A stretch of 55,639 nucleotides of DNA from Sediminibacterium sp. (lineage in GTDB: Bacteria > Bacteroidota > Bacteroidia > Chitinophagales > Chitinophagaceae), in contig JAJTDP010000028.1 in the NCBI GenBank assembly GCA_021300455.1, positions 1 through 55,639 on the forward strand, read 5' to 3'. Shown here piece after piece: positions 8,863-17,806 of this stretch (positions are counted from its first letter, which is position 1; each line of letters starts with the position of its first letter). The notes beneath the pieces are model-generated. The model saw only the letters and a list, made by a program, of their open reading frames with translations, ran no database searches and had not been told where the DNA came from. The position numbers and the translations under genes are program-made.

Positions 8863-9801
8863 ATGAAAATATTTTACGCAATACAAGGAACAGGTAATGG
8901 CCATATTAGTAGGGCGGAACAATTGTATCCCTATTTACAAAAACATGGAGAAGTTGATTTTTTTCTGAGCGGTTCTAATGCACAATTACAAACACCGCTT
9001 CCTATAAAATATAGAAGTAGTGGTATTAGCCTGCATTATAAAACTACGGGCGGCATGGATTATGGAAAAATATCAAAATCCTTAAGTTTTAATATTTACA
9101 AAGAAGCCAAGGCCTTACCCGTTGAAAAATACGATGTTATTATTAATGATTTTGAATTTATCACCTCGCTTGCCTGTTCTTTAAAAAAGAAAAAAAGCAT
9201 TCAGTTTGGTCATCAAGCAAGCTTTCAAAGTAAATTAACACCTAGGGCTAATACCTTTAACCCTATTGGAAATTTAATCCTAGATAAATTTGTAAAAAGT
9301 ACAGATTACTTGGGCTTGCATTTCGAATCCTATGATAAAAATATTTATAATCCTATTATCAAAGACGAAATAATTAATGCAACACCTGTTGACCATGGTC
9401 ATATCACTGTTTACTTACCGCAGTATTCAGTTTCGTTTTTAAGTCCTTATTTATTGACTCAGTCAAAATTTAATTTTGAAATTTTTACAAAAGAGGTTAC
9501 ACAAGTAACAAAGTATAAAAATTTAATACTACTTCCTATTGACAATAAAACATTCACTAATAGTTTAATACAATGCCACGCTATTATCACAGCGGGTGGT
9601 TTTGAAACACCAGCAGAGGCCTTGTATTTGAAAAAGAAACTTTTAAGTATTCCTATTTTAAAACACTTTGAACAAGAATGCAATGGGGCTGCAATGAAAA
9701 AATTGGGGGTGACTGTTATTGTTCAATTCAAATTAACCCATTCAACAGAAGATATTGTGAATCTATTAATGCAACAAGTTTCATATAATCAAGTAGCTTA
9801 A
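8863..9801 (+). CDS. GT-B glycosyltransferase, MJ1255/VC2487-like family
   Basis: 312 residues. The N-terminus IFYAIQGTGNGHISRAE is the glycine-rich loop of MurG/UGT-type GT-B enzymes. The C-terminal half has GGFETPAEALYLKKKLLSIP and then FEQECNGAAM, the usual nucleotide-sugar-binding region. Family TIGR00661 matches this pattern. The acceptor is unknown. It is probably co-transcribed with the LpxH-like gene 12 bp upstream. Confidence 0.75.
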   Translation: MKIFYAIQGTGNGHISRAEQLYPYLQKHGEVDFFLSGSNAQLQTPLPIKYRSSGISLHYKTTGGMDYGKISKSLSFNIYKEAKALPVEKYDVIINDFEFITSLACSLKKKKSIQFGHQASFQSKLTPRANTFNPIGNLILDKFVKSTDYLGLHFESYDKNIYNPIIKDEIINATPVDHGHITVYLPQYSVSFLSPYLLTQSKFNFEIFTKEVTQVTKYKNLILLPIDNKTFTNSLIQCHAIITAGGFETPAEALYLKKKLLSIPILKHFEQECNGAAMKKLGVTVIVQFKLTHSTEDIVNLLMQQVSYNQVA

Positions 9802-9876
9802 TACCAATTAATAAACTACCTTGCAAGCTATCCACTAACACACCAATACTTTATTTAAACTATTCATTTACACATT

Positions 9877-10221
9877 ATGTATCTTATCCAAAACCAAAAC
9901 AAAGAAACCATTGCTTACATTCAAAATATGATGATATTGGATGTAGCGCAAGAAAAAGTAATTGGTATTTTAATTGGAGATTGTTTTTTTGGTAAAAACA
10001 ATAAAGTAGTGGGCAAGATATTTAATCAAACTGCCTATTTATTAAATGGAGAAATGGTGGGCAAGATTGAACTAGATAAAAGTTTTAAAAATACAGCCAT
10101 TAAAAAAAGTTTAATGGCGCAGGCCTGGGATATACTTATGAATATTTCAGAGCATACAGGGGCTTGGATAGTAGACAGTAAAAAATGGAGTAAGACCGAG
10201 CTTATCAAACATTTAGAATAA
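9877..10221 (+). CDS. Small protein with repeated beta motifs, possibly 4-fold beta-flower
   Basis: 114 residues, soluble, no signal peptide. The first ~70 residues repeat a short beta-hairpin pattern four times, each ending in a hydrophobic-Gly-hydrophobic step (ETIAYI, KVIGILI, KVVGKIF, EMVGKIE). This resembles the bacterial 4-fold beta-flower proteins, but that assignment is tentative and no function is known. A helix-forming tail follows (residues 75-114). It is an isolated plus-strand gene between the glycosyltransferase and the convergent dehydratase pseudogene. Confidence 0.55.
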   Translation: MYLIQNQNKETIAYIQNMMILDVAQEKVIGILIGDCFFGKNNKVVGKIFNQTAYLLNGEMVGKIELDKSFKNTAIKKSLMAQAWDILMNISEHTGAWIVDSKKWSKTELIKHLE

Positions 10222-10242
10222 GCATTATTTCAAAAGCTAAAT

Positions 10243-11116
10243 TCACGAATCATTTTTGGGGGGAAACCAAGTTCCAAATTTTGTAAGGTCGACATTACCG
10301 CCGGTTAAAATAATACCTACTTTTTTTTCTTTGAATAAATGAGCATTGCGCATCGCTGCTGCAAAAGGAACTACACAGCTTGGCTCTACAATAATTTTCA
10401 TTCTTTCATAAATTAATCTAAGAGCTGCAATAATTTCTTCTTCAGAAACTAATAGTATATCTGTTACATGCTCTTTAATAATTGCTAATGTTTGATCGCT
10501 GAGTGTGGTTAATAATCCGTCGGCAATGGTATTTATAAATTGAGCTTTTTCAACTTTACCCGATTGAATACTTAACACTGCATCTGCTGCTCCTTCTGGT
10601 TCTGCGCCATATACTTTTAAACCTGGTTTAAAAAATTGGGCACCTAAACAAGTGCCTGAAAGTAAACCACCACCACCTACGGGCGTAATCACTAGATCAA
10701 GCGAAGGCACTTCTTCTATTAATTCTTTTACACAAGTAGCTTGTCCAGTGATAACTCTATAATCATCATAAGGATGTATAAATTCAGCGCCTGTTTCTGC
10801 AACTATTTTTTCTAAGGCTGCCTCACGCGCTGTTTGGTTAGATTCACATATAATAATATTGGCACCATAACCGTGCATGGTTGCCTGAAGAATGTGTAGC
10901 AATTCCGTTTTTTAATTGGGCAGGACTTAAACTTAAACTGGCATTCATGCCCCCTCTAATTTTAAAGGCTCCAATTTTTTGAAAGTTCTCGCATTTAAAA
11001 TAAAAATCAATACCTGTTAATTCATTAATGCTTTTATTAGTAAGTACAGGCGTACGGTGAATATAAGGTTCAATGGTTTTTGCTGCAAGCTCAACAGCTT
11101 CTTTAGTTATTTTCAT
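10243..11116 (-). pseudogene. Threonine dehydratase/serine racemase-type PLP enzyme, broken by a deletion
   Basis: Two reading frames together make one fold-type II PLP enzyme. Bases 11116-10844 encode the N-terminus, with HRTPVLTNKSINEL, the PLP lysine motif GAFKIRGG and SSGNHA, and then run into unrelated residues (RLWCQYYYM) and a stop. Bases down to 10243 encode the rest in another frame: GYGANIIICESNQTAREA, HPYDDYRVITGQAT, the glycine loop TPVGGGGLLSG and TGGNVDL. Between SSGNHA and GYGA the family normally has about 30 residues, which are absent. The junction at 10873-10879 reads CATGCAC on the minus strand. An intact copy would be a threonine ammonia-lyase, serine racemase or hydroxyaspartate ammonia-lyase. 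A sequencing error alone would not remove 30 codons. Confidence 0.85.
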
Positions 11117-11248
11117 TTATTATTTTCTGCTATGCATTTATTTTTAGCAAGCTCAATTTAATTAAAATATAAAATCATTCAGTATTTCCTTTCTAAAGAT
11201 TTTGTATATTTAATTATTAAAAAATAAATCACCGAATAAAATAATACT

Positions 11249-12070
11249 ATGTCTTCATTATTAACCCCTAATCAAATTGCTGCATACCACAGAGATGGCT
11301 ATATTATTGTTAAAAACTTTTGTTCTACACAAGAAGTAGATAAAATGTATTCCACTGCTTTAGAGGATAAGGCCATGGAGAAAAATGCCTTGGACTTAAA
11401 CGATCAAACAGGGAAGAAAACCAGACTTTCTTTATGGTTCACTCCAGGTAATGATGTCTTTGGTTATTTAACTAAAAGTGAAAAAATGGTGGATTCAGTG
11501 GCTAAATTAATGGACAGCGATGCCCCTGTCTGTCATTTTCATTCTAAACTCATGCAAAAAGAGCCTAAAGTAGGTGGGGCTTGGGAATGGCATCAGGATT
11601 ATGGTTACTGGTATAAGAACCAGTTTATGTTTCCCGACCAGCTGGTAAGTGTAATGATAGCGCTTACCCCTGCCAATAAAGAAAACGGATGTATTCAAGT
11701 CATAAAAGGTTCTCATAAATTAGGAAGAGTGAACCATGGTTTTGCAGGAGAACAAGTAGGGGCAGACCAAACCATGGTAGACAATGCACTCAAAACCATG
11801 GAACTTGTTTATGTTGAAATTGAACCAGGAGATGCCTTGTTCTTTCATAGTAATATACTACACCGCTCTGAAGCCAACTTATCTAATAGCCCAAGATGGT
11901 CCATAATTTCATGTTATAGCGCCCAGTCAAATTTAGCCTATAATGAAACCTCAACATCCTGGCATACTCCTATTGAAAAAGTACCCAATGAGGCACTTTT
12001 AAATTGGGAATCAAGCTCACTTTCAGCCGCTGATTTTCTAAAAAAAGAGAACGACCCAGCTTTAAAATAA
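11249..12070 (+). CDS. Phytanoyl-CoA dioxygenase (PhyH) family Fe(II)/2-oxoglutarate oxygenase
   Basis: 273 residues. The iron-binding triad is visible as H115-x-D117 (in EWHQDYGYW) and H205 (in FFHSNILHRSEAN); R216 is placed to hold 2-oxoglutarate. ENGCIQVIKGSH near 145-156 is the usual PhyH strand. These enzymes hydroxylate small molecules ranging from acyl-CoAs to ectoine; the substrate here is unknown. It is a single gene, divergent from the broken dehydratase. Confidence 0.85.
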   Translation: MSSLLTPNQIAAYHRDGYIIVKNFCSTQEVDKMYSTALEDKAMEKNALDLNDQTGKKTRLSLWFTPGNDVFGYLTKSEKMVDSVAKLMDSDAPVCHFHSKLMQKEPKVGGAWEWHQDYGYWYKNQFMFPDQLVSVMIALTPANKENGCIQVIKGSHKLGRVNHGFAGEQVGADQTMVDNALKTMELVYVEIEPGDALFFHSNILHRSEANLSNSPRWSIISCYSAQSNLAYNETSTSWHTPIEKVPNEALLNWESSSLSAADFLKKENDPALK

Positions 12071-12088
12071 GCGCCTAAATTTATTTAA

Positions 12089-12736
12089 ATGAAATTATAT
12101 ATAAGCTTATTAGCTTCCCTTTTATTACTATTGAGTGCATGTAAACAAGCACCCGATTTTGATGCTGTCAAAATTGGTGAAAATAGTTGGATGATTAAAA
12201 ATTTAGATGTGGTTACATTTAAAAATGGCGATACAATTCCAGAATCCAAAACCAAAGATGAATGGGTGGCATCGGGAACTGCTAGAAAACCAGCATGGTG
12301 TTATTATAATAATGATATCGGAGAAGGTGCACAATTTGGAAAGCTATATAACTGGTATGCCGTAAATGATCCAAGAGGGTTGGCTCCAGCAGGTTGGCAT
12401 ATTCCAACCGATCTAGAATGGGCCTTATTGGTATTAGAGATGGGGGGAGATAAAAAAGCAGGTGAAGCATTAAAATATACTTACGGTTGGGAAAATAATA
12501 AAGATAGTTCTGGTAATGGATCCAACGCAAGTGGTTTTGAGGCGTTGGCAGGTGGTTTAAGAAATGGCTTAGGTGCATTTGGTTACAAAGGTCAGGGAGG
12601 TGGATGGTGGTCGTCCACTGCAATAGATAGTACAAAATCTAGGTACAGATTTATGTTATATGCTAGCTCCATGGTTTTTAAAGATGTTTATGGCAATAGA
12701 AATGGATTAGCAGTTAGATGTGTAAAAGACAAATAA
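12089..12736 (+). CDS. FISUMP-domain lipoprotein
   Basis: 215 residues with a lipoprotein signal (LLLLLSAC, lipidated Cys 18). The rest is one Fibrobacter succinogenes major paralogous domain: ENSWMIKNLDV near the start, GKLYNWYAVNDPRGLAPAGW in the middle, then WWSSTAID and GLAVRCVKD at the end. These domains occur on cell-surface proteins; their ligands are not known. The stop codon TAA (12734-12736) shares a base with the ATG of the next gene, so the two are translationally coupled. Confidence 0.85.
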   Translation: MKLYISLLASLLLLLSACKQAPDFDAVKIGENSWMIKNLDVVTFKNGDTIPESKTKDEWVASGTARKPAWCYYNNDIGEGAQFGKLYNWYAVNDPRGLAPAGWHIPTDLEWALLVLEMGGDKKAGEALKYTYGWENNKDSSGNGSNASGFEALAGGLRNGLGAFGYKGQGGGWWSSTAIDSTKSRYRFMLYASSMVFKDVYGNRNGLAVRCVKDK

Positions 12737-14376
12737 TGAAAACAATTATTAAAAATAATATAATCATTGTATGTGCATGTATGCTGTTTATAGGATGTGC
12801 TTCAAAAAATGAAAATATTATTTTTGAAAAAGATAACGGCGGCTTATTTGTGCCCGATGGTTTTGGTGTAGTGGTTGTAGTGGATAGCATAGGCCCTTCC
12901 AGACATTTAGCTGTAAAAGAGAATGGCGATATATATGTAAAATTAAAAATCACAACAGATGCTCCTGGAACAGTAGCTTTAAGAGACGAGAACGGTGATG
13001 GTAAAGCAGATATTATTCAACCATTTGGTACTTATTTAAATGATGGCATTTTTGCAACGGGTATGCGTATCAATAATGGCTATTTATATTTTAGCACAGA
13101 GCAAGTAGTATACAGACAAAAATTAGACGACAAATTAGTGCCTACTTCAAAACAAGAAATTGTTTTGATTGATGAAAATGCACAGTGGCATATTGCCAAA
13201 CCTTTGACCTTCGATAATGCAGGTAACATGTATGTACCTTATAGTGCTCCCTCCAATGCATGCGCAAGTTATATAAGTACCAGTGGGAATTCAATACAAA
13301 AAGCTGGGCAAAATCCTTGTCCTGAATTAATCAATCATGCAGGTGTTTGGAAATTTAAGGCAAACGCAATCAATCAAACACAGAAGGATGGAACGCAAGT
13401 AGGAACTGGCCTTAGAAGTATTGTTGCCATGGATTGGAATAAACAAACCAACGCATTATTTGCAGTTCAACATGGCAGAGATGATTTGCATTTATTATGG
13501 CCGCAATTTTATTCAGCATGGGAAAATGCAGTTACACCAGCAGAGGAGTTTTTTGAAATAAAAGAAAATAATAATTATGGGTGGCCATTTTCTTATTATG
13601 ATCTTTTCAAAAAACAAAAACTACAAGCACCTGAATATGGTGGGGATGGAAAAAAATTAGCCACTGATCAAACTTATACAAATCCACTAGCTGCATTTCC
13701 TGCGCATTGGGCACCTAATGATTTATTATTTTATACTGGCAACCAATTTCCAGATAGATATAAAAATGGCGCCTTTGTTACTTTTCACGGATCTACCAAT
13801 AGAGGCCCCTATCCACAAGCCGGTTATATAGTTGCTTTTCTGCCTTTTGAAAATGGAAAACCAACAGGTGAATGGGAAGTGTTCGCAGATGGATTTGCTG
13901 GTGTAGATACCATTGTAAATGTAAGTGATGCCAAACACAGACCCATGGGACTTGCCCAAGGACCTGATGGTTCCTTGTATGTGAATGATTCTAAGAAAGG
14001 AAAAATATGGAGAATATTGTACAAAGAAGAGAAATCAAAATTTAGCCTATCTGCATTAGCTAAAATGGAAATAAGAAAAAATACTGCGAATAATATTAAA
14101 ACACCAGATCCCCTAAAGGATATCATTCAAATAAAATATAGTAAAATAGGGGAGCAAATTTATCAGACCTACTGTACCAATTGTCATCAAAGCAATCTAA
14201 ATGGGGATGGTAATAGAAATCCTTCATTGATTAAATCCAACTATCTAAACGATAAATCTAGTTTTAGAAATTTAATTTCCAATGGAAAGGGAAATATGCC
14301 AGCCTTTAAGAATATTTCAGACAAAGAAATAGATGAGCTAGAAACCTATTTACAATCGGTTATTAACAAGAAATAA
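12736..14376 (+). CDS. PQQ-type sugar (sorbosone-like) dehydrogenase fused to cytochrome c, lipoprotein
   Basis: 546 residues from the ATG at 12736, which overlaps the previous stop; the six-codon extension upstream has no signal logic, whereas this start gives a lipoprotein signal (MLFIGC, Cys 21). Residues ~40-430 are a beta-propeller of the sorbosone/pyranose dehydrogenase type, with QHGRDDLHLLWPQF, PAEEFFEIKENNNYGWPF and HRPMGLAQGPDGSLYV. The C-terminal ~80 residues are a class I cytochrome c with CTNCH (480-484) and a later GNMPAF segment supplying the likely Met ligand. It should oxidise a sugar or alcohol in the periplasm and pass electrons to its own haem. The substrate is unknown. 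Confidence 0.85.
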   Translation: MKTIIKNNIIIVCACMLFIGCASKNENIIFEKDNGGLFVPDGFGVVVVVDSIGPSRHLAVKENGDIYVKLKITTDAPGTVALRDENGDGKADIIQPFGTYLNDGIFATGMRINNGYLYFSTEQVVYRQKLDDKLVPTSKQEIVLIDENAQWHIAKPLTFDNAGNMYVPYSAPSNACASYISTSGNSIQKAGQNPCPELINHAGVWKFKANAINQTQKDGTQVGTGLRSIVAMDWNKQTNALFAVQHGRDDLHLLWPQFYSAWENAVTPAEEFFEIKENNNYGWPFSYYDLFKKQKLQAPEYGGDGKKLATDQTYTNPLAAFPAHWAPNDLLFYTGNQFPDRYKNGAFVTFHGSTNRGPYPQAGYIVAFLPFENGKPTGEWEVFADGFAGVDTIVNVSDAKHRPMGLAQGPDGSLYVNDSKKGKIWRILYKEEKSKFSLSALAKMEIRKNTANNIKTPDPLKDIIQIKYSKIGEQIYQTYCTNCHQSNLNGDGNRNPSLIKSNYLNDKSSFRNLISNGKGNMPAFKNISDKEIDELETYLQSVINKK

Positions 14377-14624
14377 CCATTTTAACATATTTAGGCTGTT
14401 AAATTGGGGTTTAATTGAAAAAATTTCATTTTTTTTATTGAAAGGGAATAAGTCTATAAATTTAATATAGAATATTGATAATGAGATACTTAGATATACT
14501 TTATAAACTATGAATTAGATTTTTCTAAAGCTTAAAAAAATTATTTGTGTTATCAAATCGTTAAATTGTTAATTTTATTATTAAATTGTGAACAAATAAG
14601 ATTTTTAACAATTCAAACAACAAC
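14377..14624 (+). other. AT-rich intergenic leader of the susC-like operon
   Basis: No gene was found. A 9-bp direct repeat TTAAATTGT occurs at 14561-14569 and 14581-14589, 20 bp apart (two helical turns), within the 65 bp before the start codon. No clear TAnnTTTG promoter or intrinsic terminator was seen. Confidence 0.4.
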
Positions 14625-17600
14625 ATGAGAAAAAAACTATTATGGTGTTTGTTCTTTGCGTTTTTCTCTTTCCAAGCGGCAATCGCTCAAAACACAACTG
14701 TAACTGGTAAAGTATCAGATGATAAAGGTGCTCCAGTTGAAGGTGCTGTGGTTTCTGAGAAAAGTGTAACAAAAAACAGAACACTAACTGATCAAAATGG
14801 TAATTTCAGAATCAGTGTAAAATCTGGCGCTGTTTTGCAAGTTTCAAGTGTAGGCTTTGAGAAGAAAGAAGCTACATCTCAAGCAGTAACCAATTTTACT
14901 TTAAAATCTTTAAAAGAAGATTTAAGTGAGGTGGTTGTTACAGCCTTAGGTATTAAGAAAGAAAAGAAAGCATTAGGTTATGCGGTTTCTTCAATCGGTA
15001 AAAAAGATTTAGAACAAAAACCCGAAATTGATATTGCGCGTTTATTAAATGGTAAAGCACCAGGGGTAAACATTGGTAATACTAGTGGTCTATCTGGTTC
15101 TGGTACCAACGTTGTAATTCGTGCTGTTAGTACTATCTCTGGTAACTCTCAACCATTATGGGTTGTAGATGGTGTACCATTTGATGGTGGTACGAATAAC
15201 CAAGCTGGATTTACTTATGGTAACAACACGCCTAGCCGTTTCTTGGATCTTGATCCAAACAACGTTGAGACAATTGATATCTTAAAAGGTTTGAGTGCGA
15301 CAACATTATATGGTGAGTTAGGTAGAAATGGTGTAATCTTGGTTACAACCAAAAACGGATCTACTCAAAAAACAAGAAAGAAAAATGAAGTAACTGTTAC
15401 ACAGTCTTATGCTATTAACCAAGTTGCTAATTTACCTGAATACAACACCTCCTATGGTGGTGGTTTTGATTTGAGTTTAGGTTTAGCATTCTTCTCTAAC
15501 TGGGGAGCTAAGTTTACTGATCCTCCAGCGAAAGTGGCACACCCTTATAGCAGAGCTGCCTTAAATGCTGCTTTTCCTCAATACATAGGTGCTCAATATG
15601 AATACAAATACTATAATAGCGTTGAAAGATTTTTCCGTGATGGTGTTTCTAAAAACACTTCCGTAAACTTTGCAGGTTCTGCACAAAACTTAAATTATAA
15701 TATTAACTACGGTTATACAGACGATCAAGGTTTCGTAGAAGGTAACGGTTCTATGAAGAACAATATCTCTATGGGAGGTACTATGAAATTATCAAACAAG
15801 TTAACATTGAATGGTACTTTCAACCACGTTCAAACAGACGTAGCATCTCCTCCAACTTCTCCTTCATTTGGTTCTACTGCGTCTAACCCATCTTTGTATG
15901 GTGACGTTATGTATACACCAACTGCGGTAGATTTAATGGGATTAGAATACCAAAATCCAATTGACGGTTCTCATGTATACTACAGAAACGGTAATGATAT
16001 TCAAAATCCACGTTGGACTTTAAAGAACTCATTCACTAGAGATAAAGTAAGTAGAAATTATGGCCAAATCTCTATGAACTATGACTTAAGTCAAAAAGTA
16101 AAAGTTCAATACCGTTTTGGTTATGATAACTATTCAAACTTCCAATTATATGCTCAAAACAAGGGGGGTACTTATTATCCTCAAGGTTTCTTAAGAACAT
16201 CTAATGGTAACAACGCTATCCTAGACCATACCTTAACTACTACTTATAGAACTGACATCAACAATGATTTCAATTTAGACGTATTAGCAGGTTTAAACTC
16301 TAGAGATTTAAGCTACAACCAAATGGGTGTTACAAGTAAAGAGCAATTGGTATTTGGTTTATTAGATCATACTAACTTCATCACTCACGATATCGTAAAC
16401 GAGTCTGGTGCTGATATGGATTATAAAACAAGAAACCTTTCAATTGGTGCGTTTACTTCTGCAACTTTAGGTTATAAGCAATTTGCTTACTTAGTAGTGG
16501 GTGGAAGAAATAGCTGGACTTCAACTTTAGAAGCTGCTAATAGAAGTGTTTTCTATCCAAATATTAGTGGATCATTCATTGCAACTGAAGCTTTAGATTT
16601 CTTAAGAAATAAAAAGAACGTGAATTACTTAAAGCTTCGTTTAGGTTATTCTACTGCAGCTAACTTCCCTGGTCCTTATTCTACAAGATCTGCGTTAAAC
16701 ATTTCTACTAGAAACTTTGTGACAAATTCAGGTTCAGTTATTAACACTAATAATATCCCTAACTTCTTACCTAATCCAAATTTGAAGCCTGAGTTGATGG
16801 CAGAGACTGAGACTGGTATTGAAGCTAAGTTCTTCCAAAGCAGATTGAGTACTGATATCACTTTATACCAAAGAGTTTCTAATGATCAAATCTTGAATAG
16901 AGATTTGGATCCTTCAACTGGTTATACATCTCAGCAAATCAATGCTGGTAAAGTAACTAACAAGGGTATTGAAGCTCAAATCGCGTACAAGATTATCAGA
17001 AATCAAGATTGGGTTTGGGAAGTAACGGGTAACTATACATTGAATCAATCATTGGTATCTGATATTCCTTCTGACTTAAAAGAAATCGTTTATGCTGGTT
17101 ATACAACATTGGGTAACTTTGCAATCAATGGTCAACCTTTAGGTATCATGAAAGGGTATCAATTCCAAAGATATACTGATGGTCAATTATTAGTAGGTGC
17201 TGGTGGTGATTATTTAGCTTCTACTACAATTGGTATCATTGGTGATCCAAATCCTAAATACAGAGTATCTGGTATCAATAGTGTAACATACAAATCATTA
17301 ACATTTAGATTCCAAGTGGATTATACTTGTGGTGGTGATATGTACTCTTCAACTGCTAGATCTTTATTGGCTAGAGGTGTTACAAAAGATACAGAGTTCG
17401 ACCGTGCTGCACCATATATCTTACCTGGTGTAACTGCAGATGGTAAACCAAATAATCAACAAGTAAGTGCTACTCAAGGGTATTTCAATAACGTGTTTGG
17501 TCCAGATCAAGCAGGTATATTTGATGCAACTGTAGTAAGATTAAGAGATATGTCTTTGTCTTATGCATTACCTGAGAAGTTACTAAGCAAAACACCTTTT

Positions 17601-17780
17601 GGTAGCGTATCTTTCACTGCAAATGGTAGCAACCTTTGGTATTATGCACCTAACTTCCCTAAGTACATGCACTTCGATCCTGAAACAAATGGTTTAGGAG
17701 TAGGTAATGGTAAGGGTTTAGAATTTATCACTGGTCCTTCTGCTCGTAGAATGGGTCTAAGTGTAAGAGTAACCTTTTAA
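14625..17780 (+). CDS. SusC/RagA family TonB-linked outer-membrane transporter
   Basis: 1051 residues. A signal peptide ends at AIAQ (~22). A CarboxypepD_reg-like domain follows (GKVSDDKGAPVEGAVV, residues 28-95), then the conserved EDLSEVVVTALGI segment, the plug (PLWVVDGVPFDG; ATTLYGELGRNGVILVTTK) and a long 22-strand barrel ending in RVTF. With its SusD partner it would bind and import a large ligand using TonB energy. Codon use is rich in AAC, ATC and TTC compared with neighbouring genes, suggesting high expression. No glycoside hydrolase or sigma/anti-sigma pair lies beside it, so the ligand cannot be deduced. Confidence 0.95.
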   Translation: MRKKLLWCLFFAFFSFQAAIAQNTTVTGKVSDDKGAPVEGAVVSEKSVTKNRTLTDQNGNFRISVKSGAVLQVSSVGFEKKEATSQAVTNFTLKSLKEDLSEVVVTALGIKKEKKALGYAVSSIGKKDLEQKPEIDIARLLNGKAPGVNIGNTSGLSGSGTNVVIRAVSTISGNSQPLWVVDGVPFDGGTNNQAGFTYGNNTPSRFLDLDPNNVETIDILKGLSATTLYGELGRNGVILVTTKNGSTQKTRKKNEVTVTQSYAINQVANLPEYNTSYGGGFDLSLGLAFFSNWGAKFTDPPAKVAHPYSRAALNAAFPQYIGAQYEYKYYNSVERFFRDGVSKNTSVNFAGSAQNLNYNINYGYTDDQGFVEGNGSMKNNISMGGTMKLSNKLTLNGTFNHVQTDVASPPTSPSFGSTASNPSLYGDVMYTPTAVDLMGLEYQNPIDGSHVYYRNGNDIQNPRWTLKNSFTRDKVSRNYGQISMNYDLSQKVKVQYRFGYDNYSNFQLYAQNKGGTYYPQGFLRTSNGNNAILDHTLTTTYRTDINNDFNLDVLAGLNSRDLSYNQMGVTSKEQLVFGLLDHTNFITHDIVNESGADMDYKTRNLSIGAFTSATLGYKQFAYLVVGGRNSWTSTLEAANRSVFYPNISGSFIATEALDFLRNKKNVNYLKLRLGYSTAANFPGPYSTRSALNISTRNFVTNSGSVINTNNIPNFLPNPNLKPELMAETETGIEAKFFQSRLSTDITLYQRVSNDQILNRDLDPSTGYTSQQINAGKVTNKGIEAQIAYKIIRNQDWVWEVTGNYTLNQSLVSDIPSDLKEIVYAGYTTLGNFAINGQPLGIMKGYQFQRYTDGQLLVGAGGDYLASTTIGIIGDPNPKYRVSGINSVTYKSLTFRFQVDYTCGGDMYSSTARSLLARGVTKDTEFDRAAPYILPGVTADGKPNNQQVSATQGYFNNVFGPDQAGIFDATVVRLRDMSLSYALPEKLLSKTPFGSVSFTANGSNLWYYAPNFPKYMHFDPETNGLGVGNGKGLEFITGPSARRMGLSVRVTF

Positions 17781-17806
17781 TACTAACTAAGTAAAAAGTA
17801 AAGAAT

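Noticed and set aside
10844..11116. Programmed frameshift in the dehydratase gene
   Set aside because: About 30 conserved residues are absent at the junction, so a simple ribosomal shift would not restore the enzyme.
12282..12635. 117-residue minus-strand frame inside the FISUMP lipoprotein gene
   Set aside because: No family resemblance, odd composition (His, Tyr and Leu rich) and fully antisense to a recognised gene.
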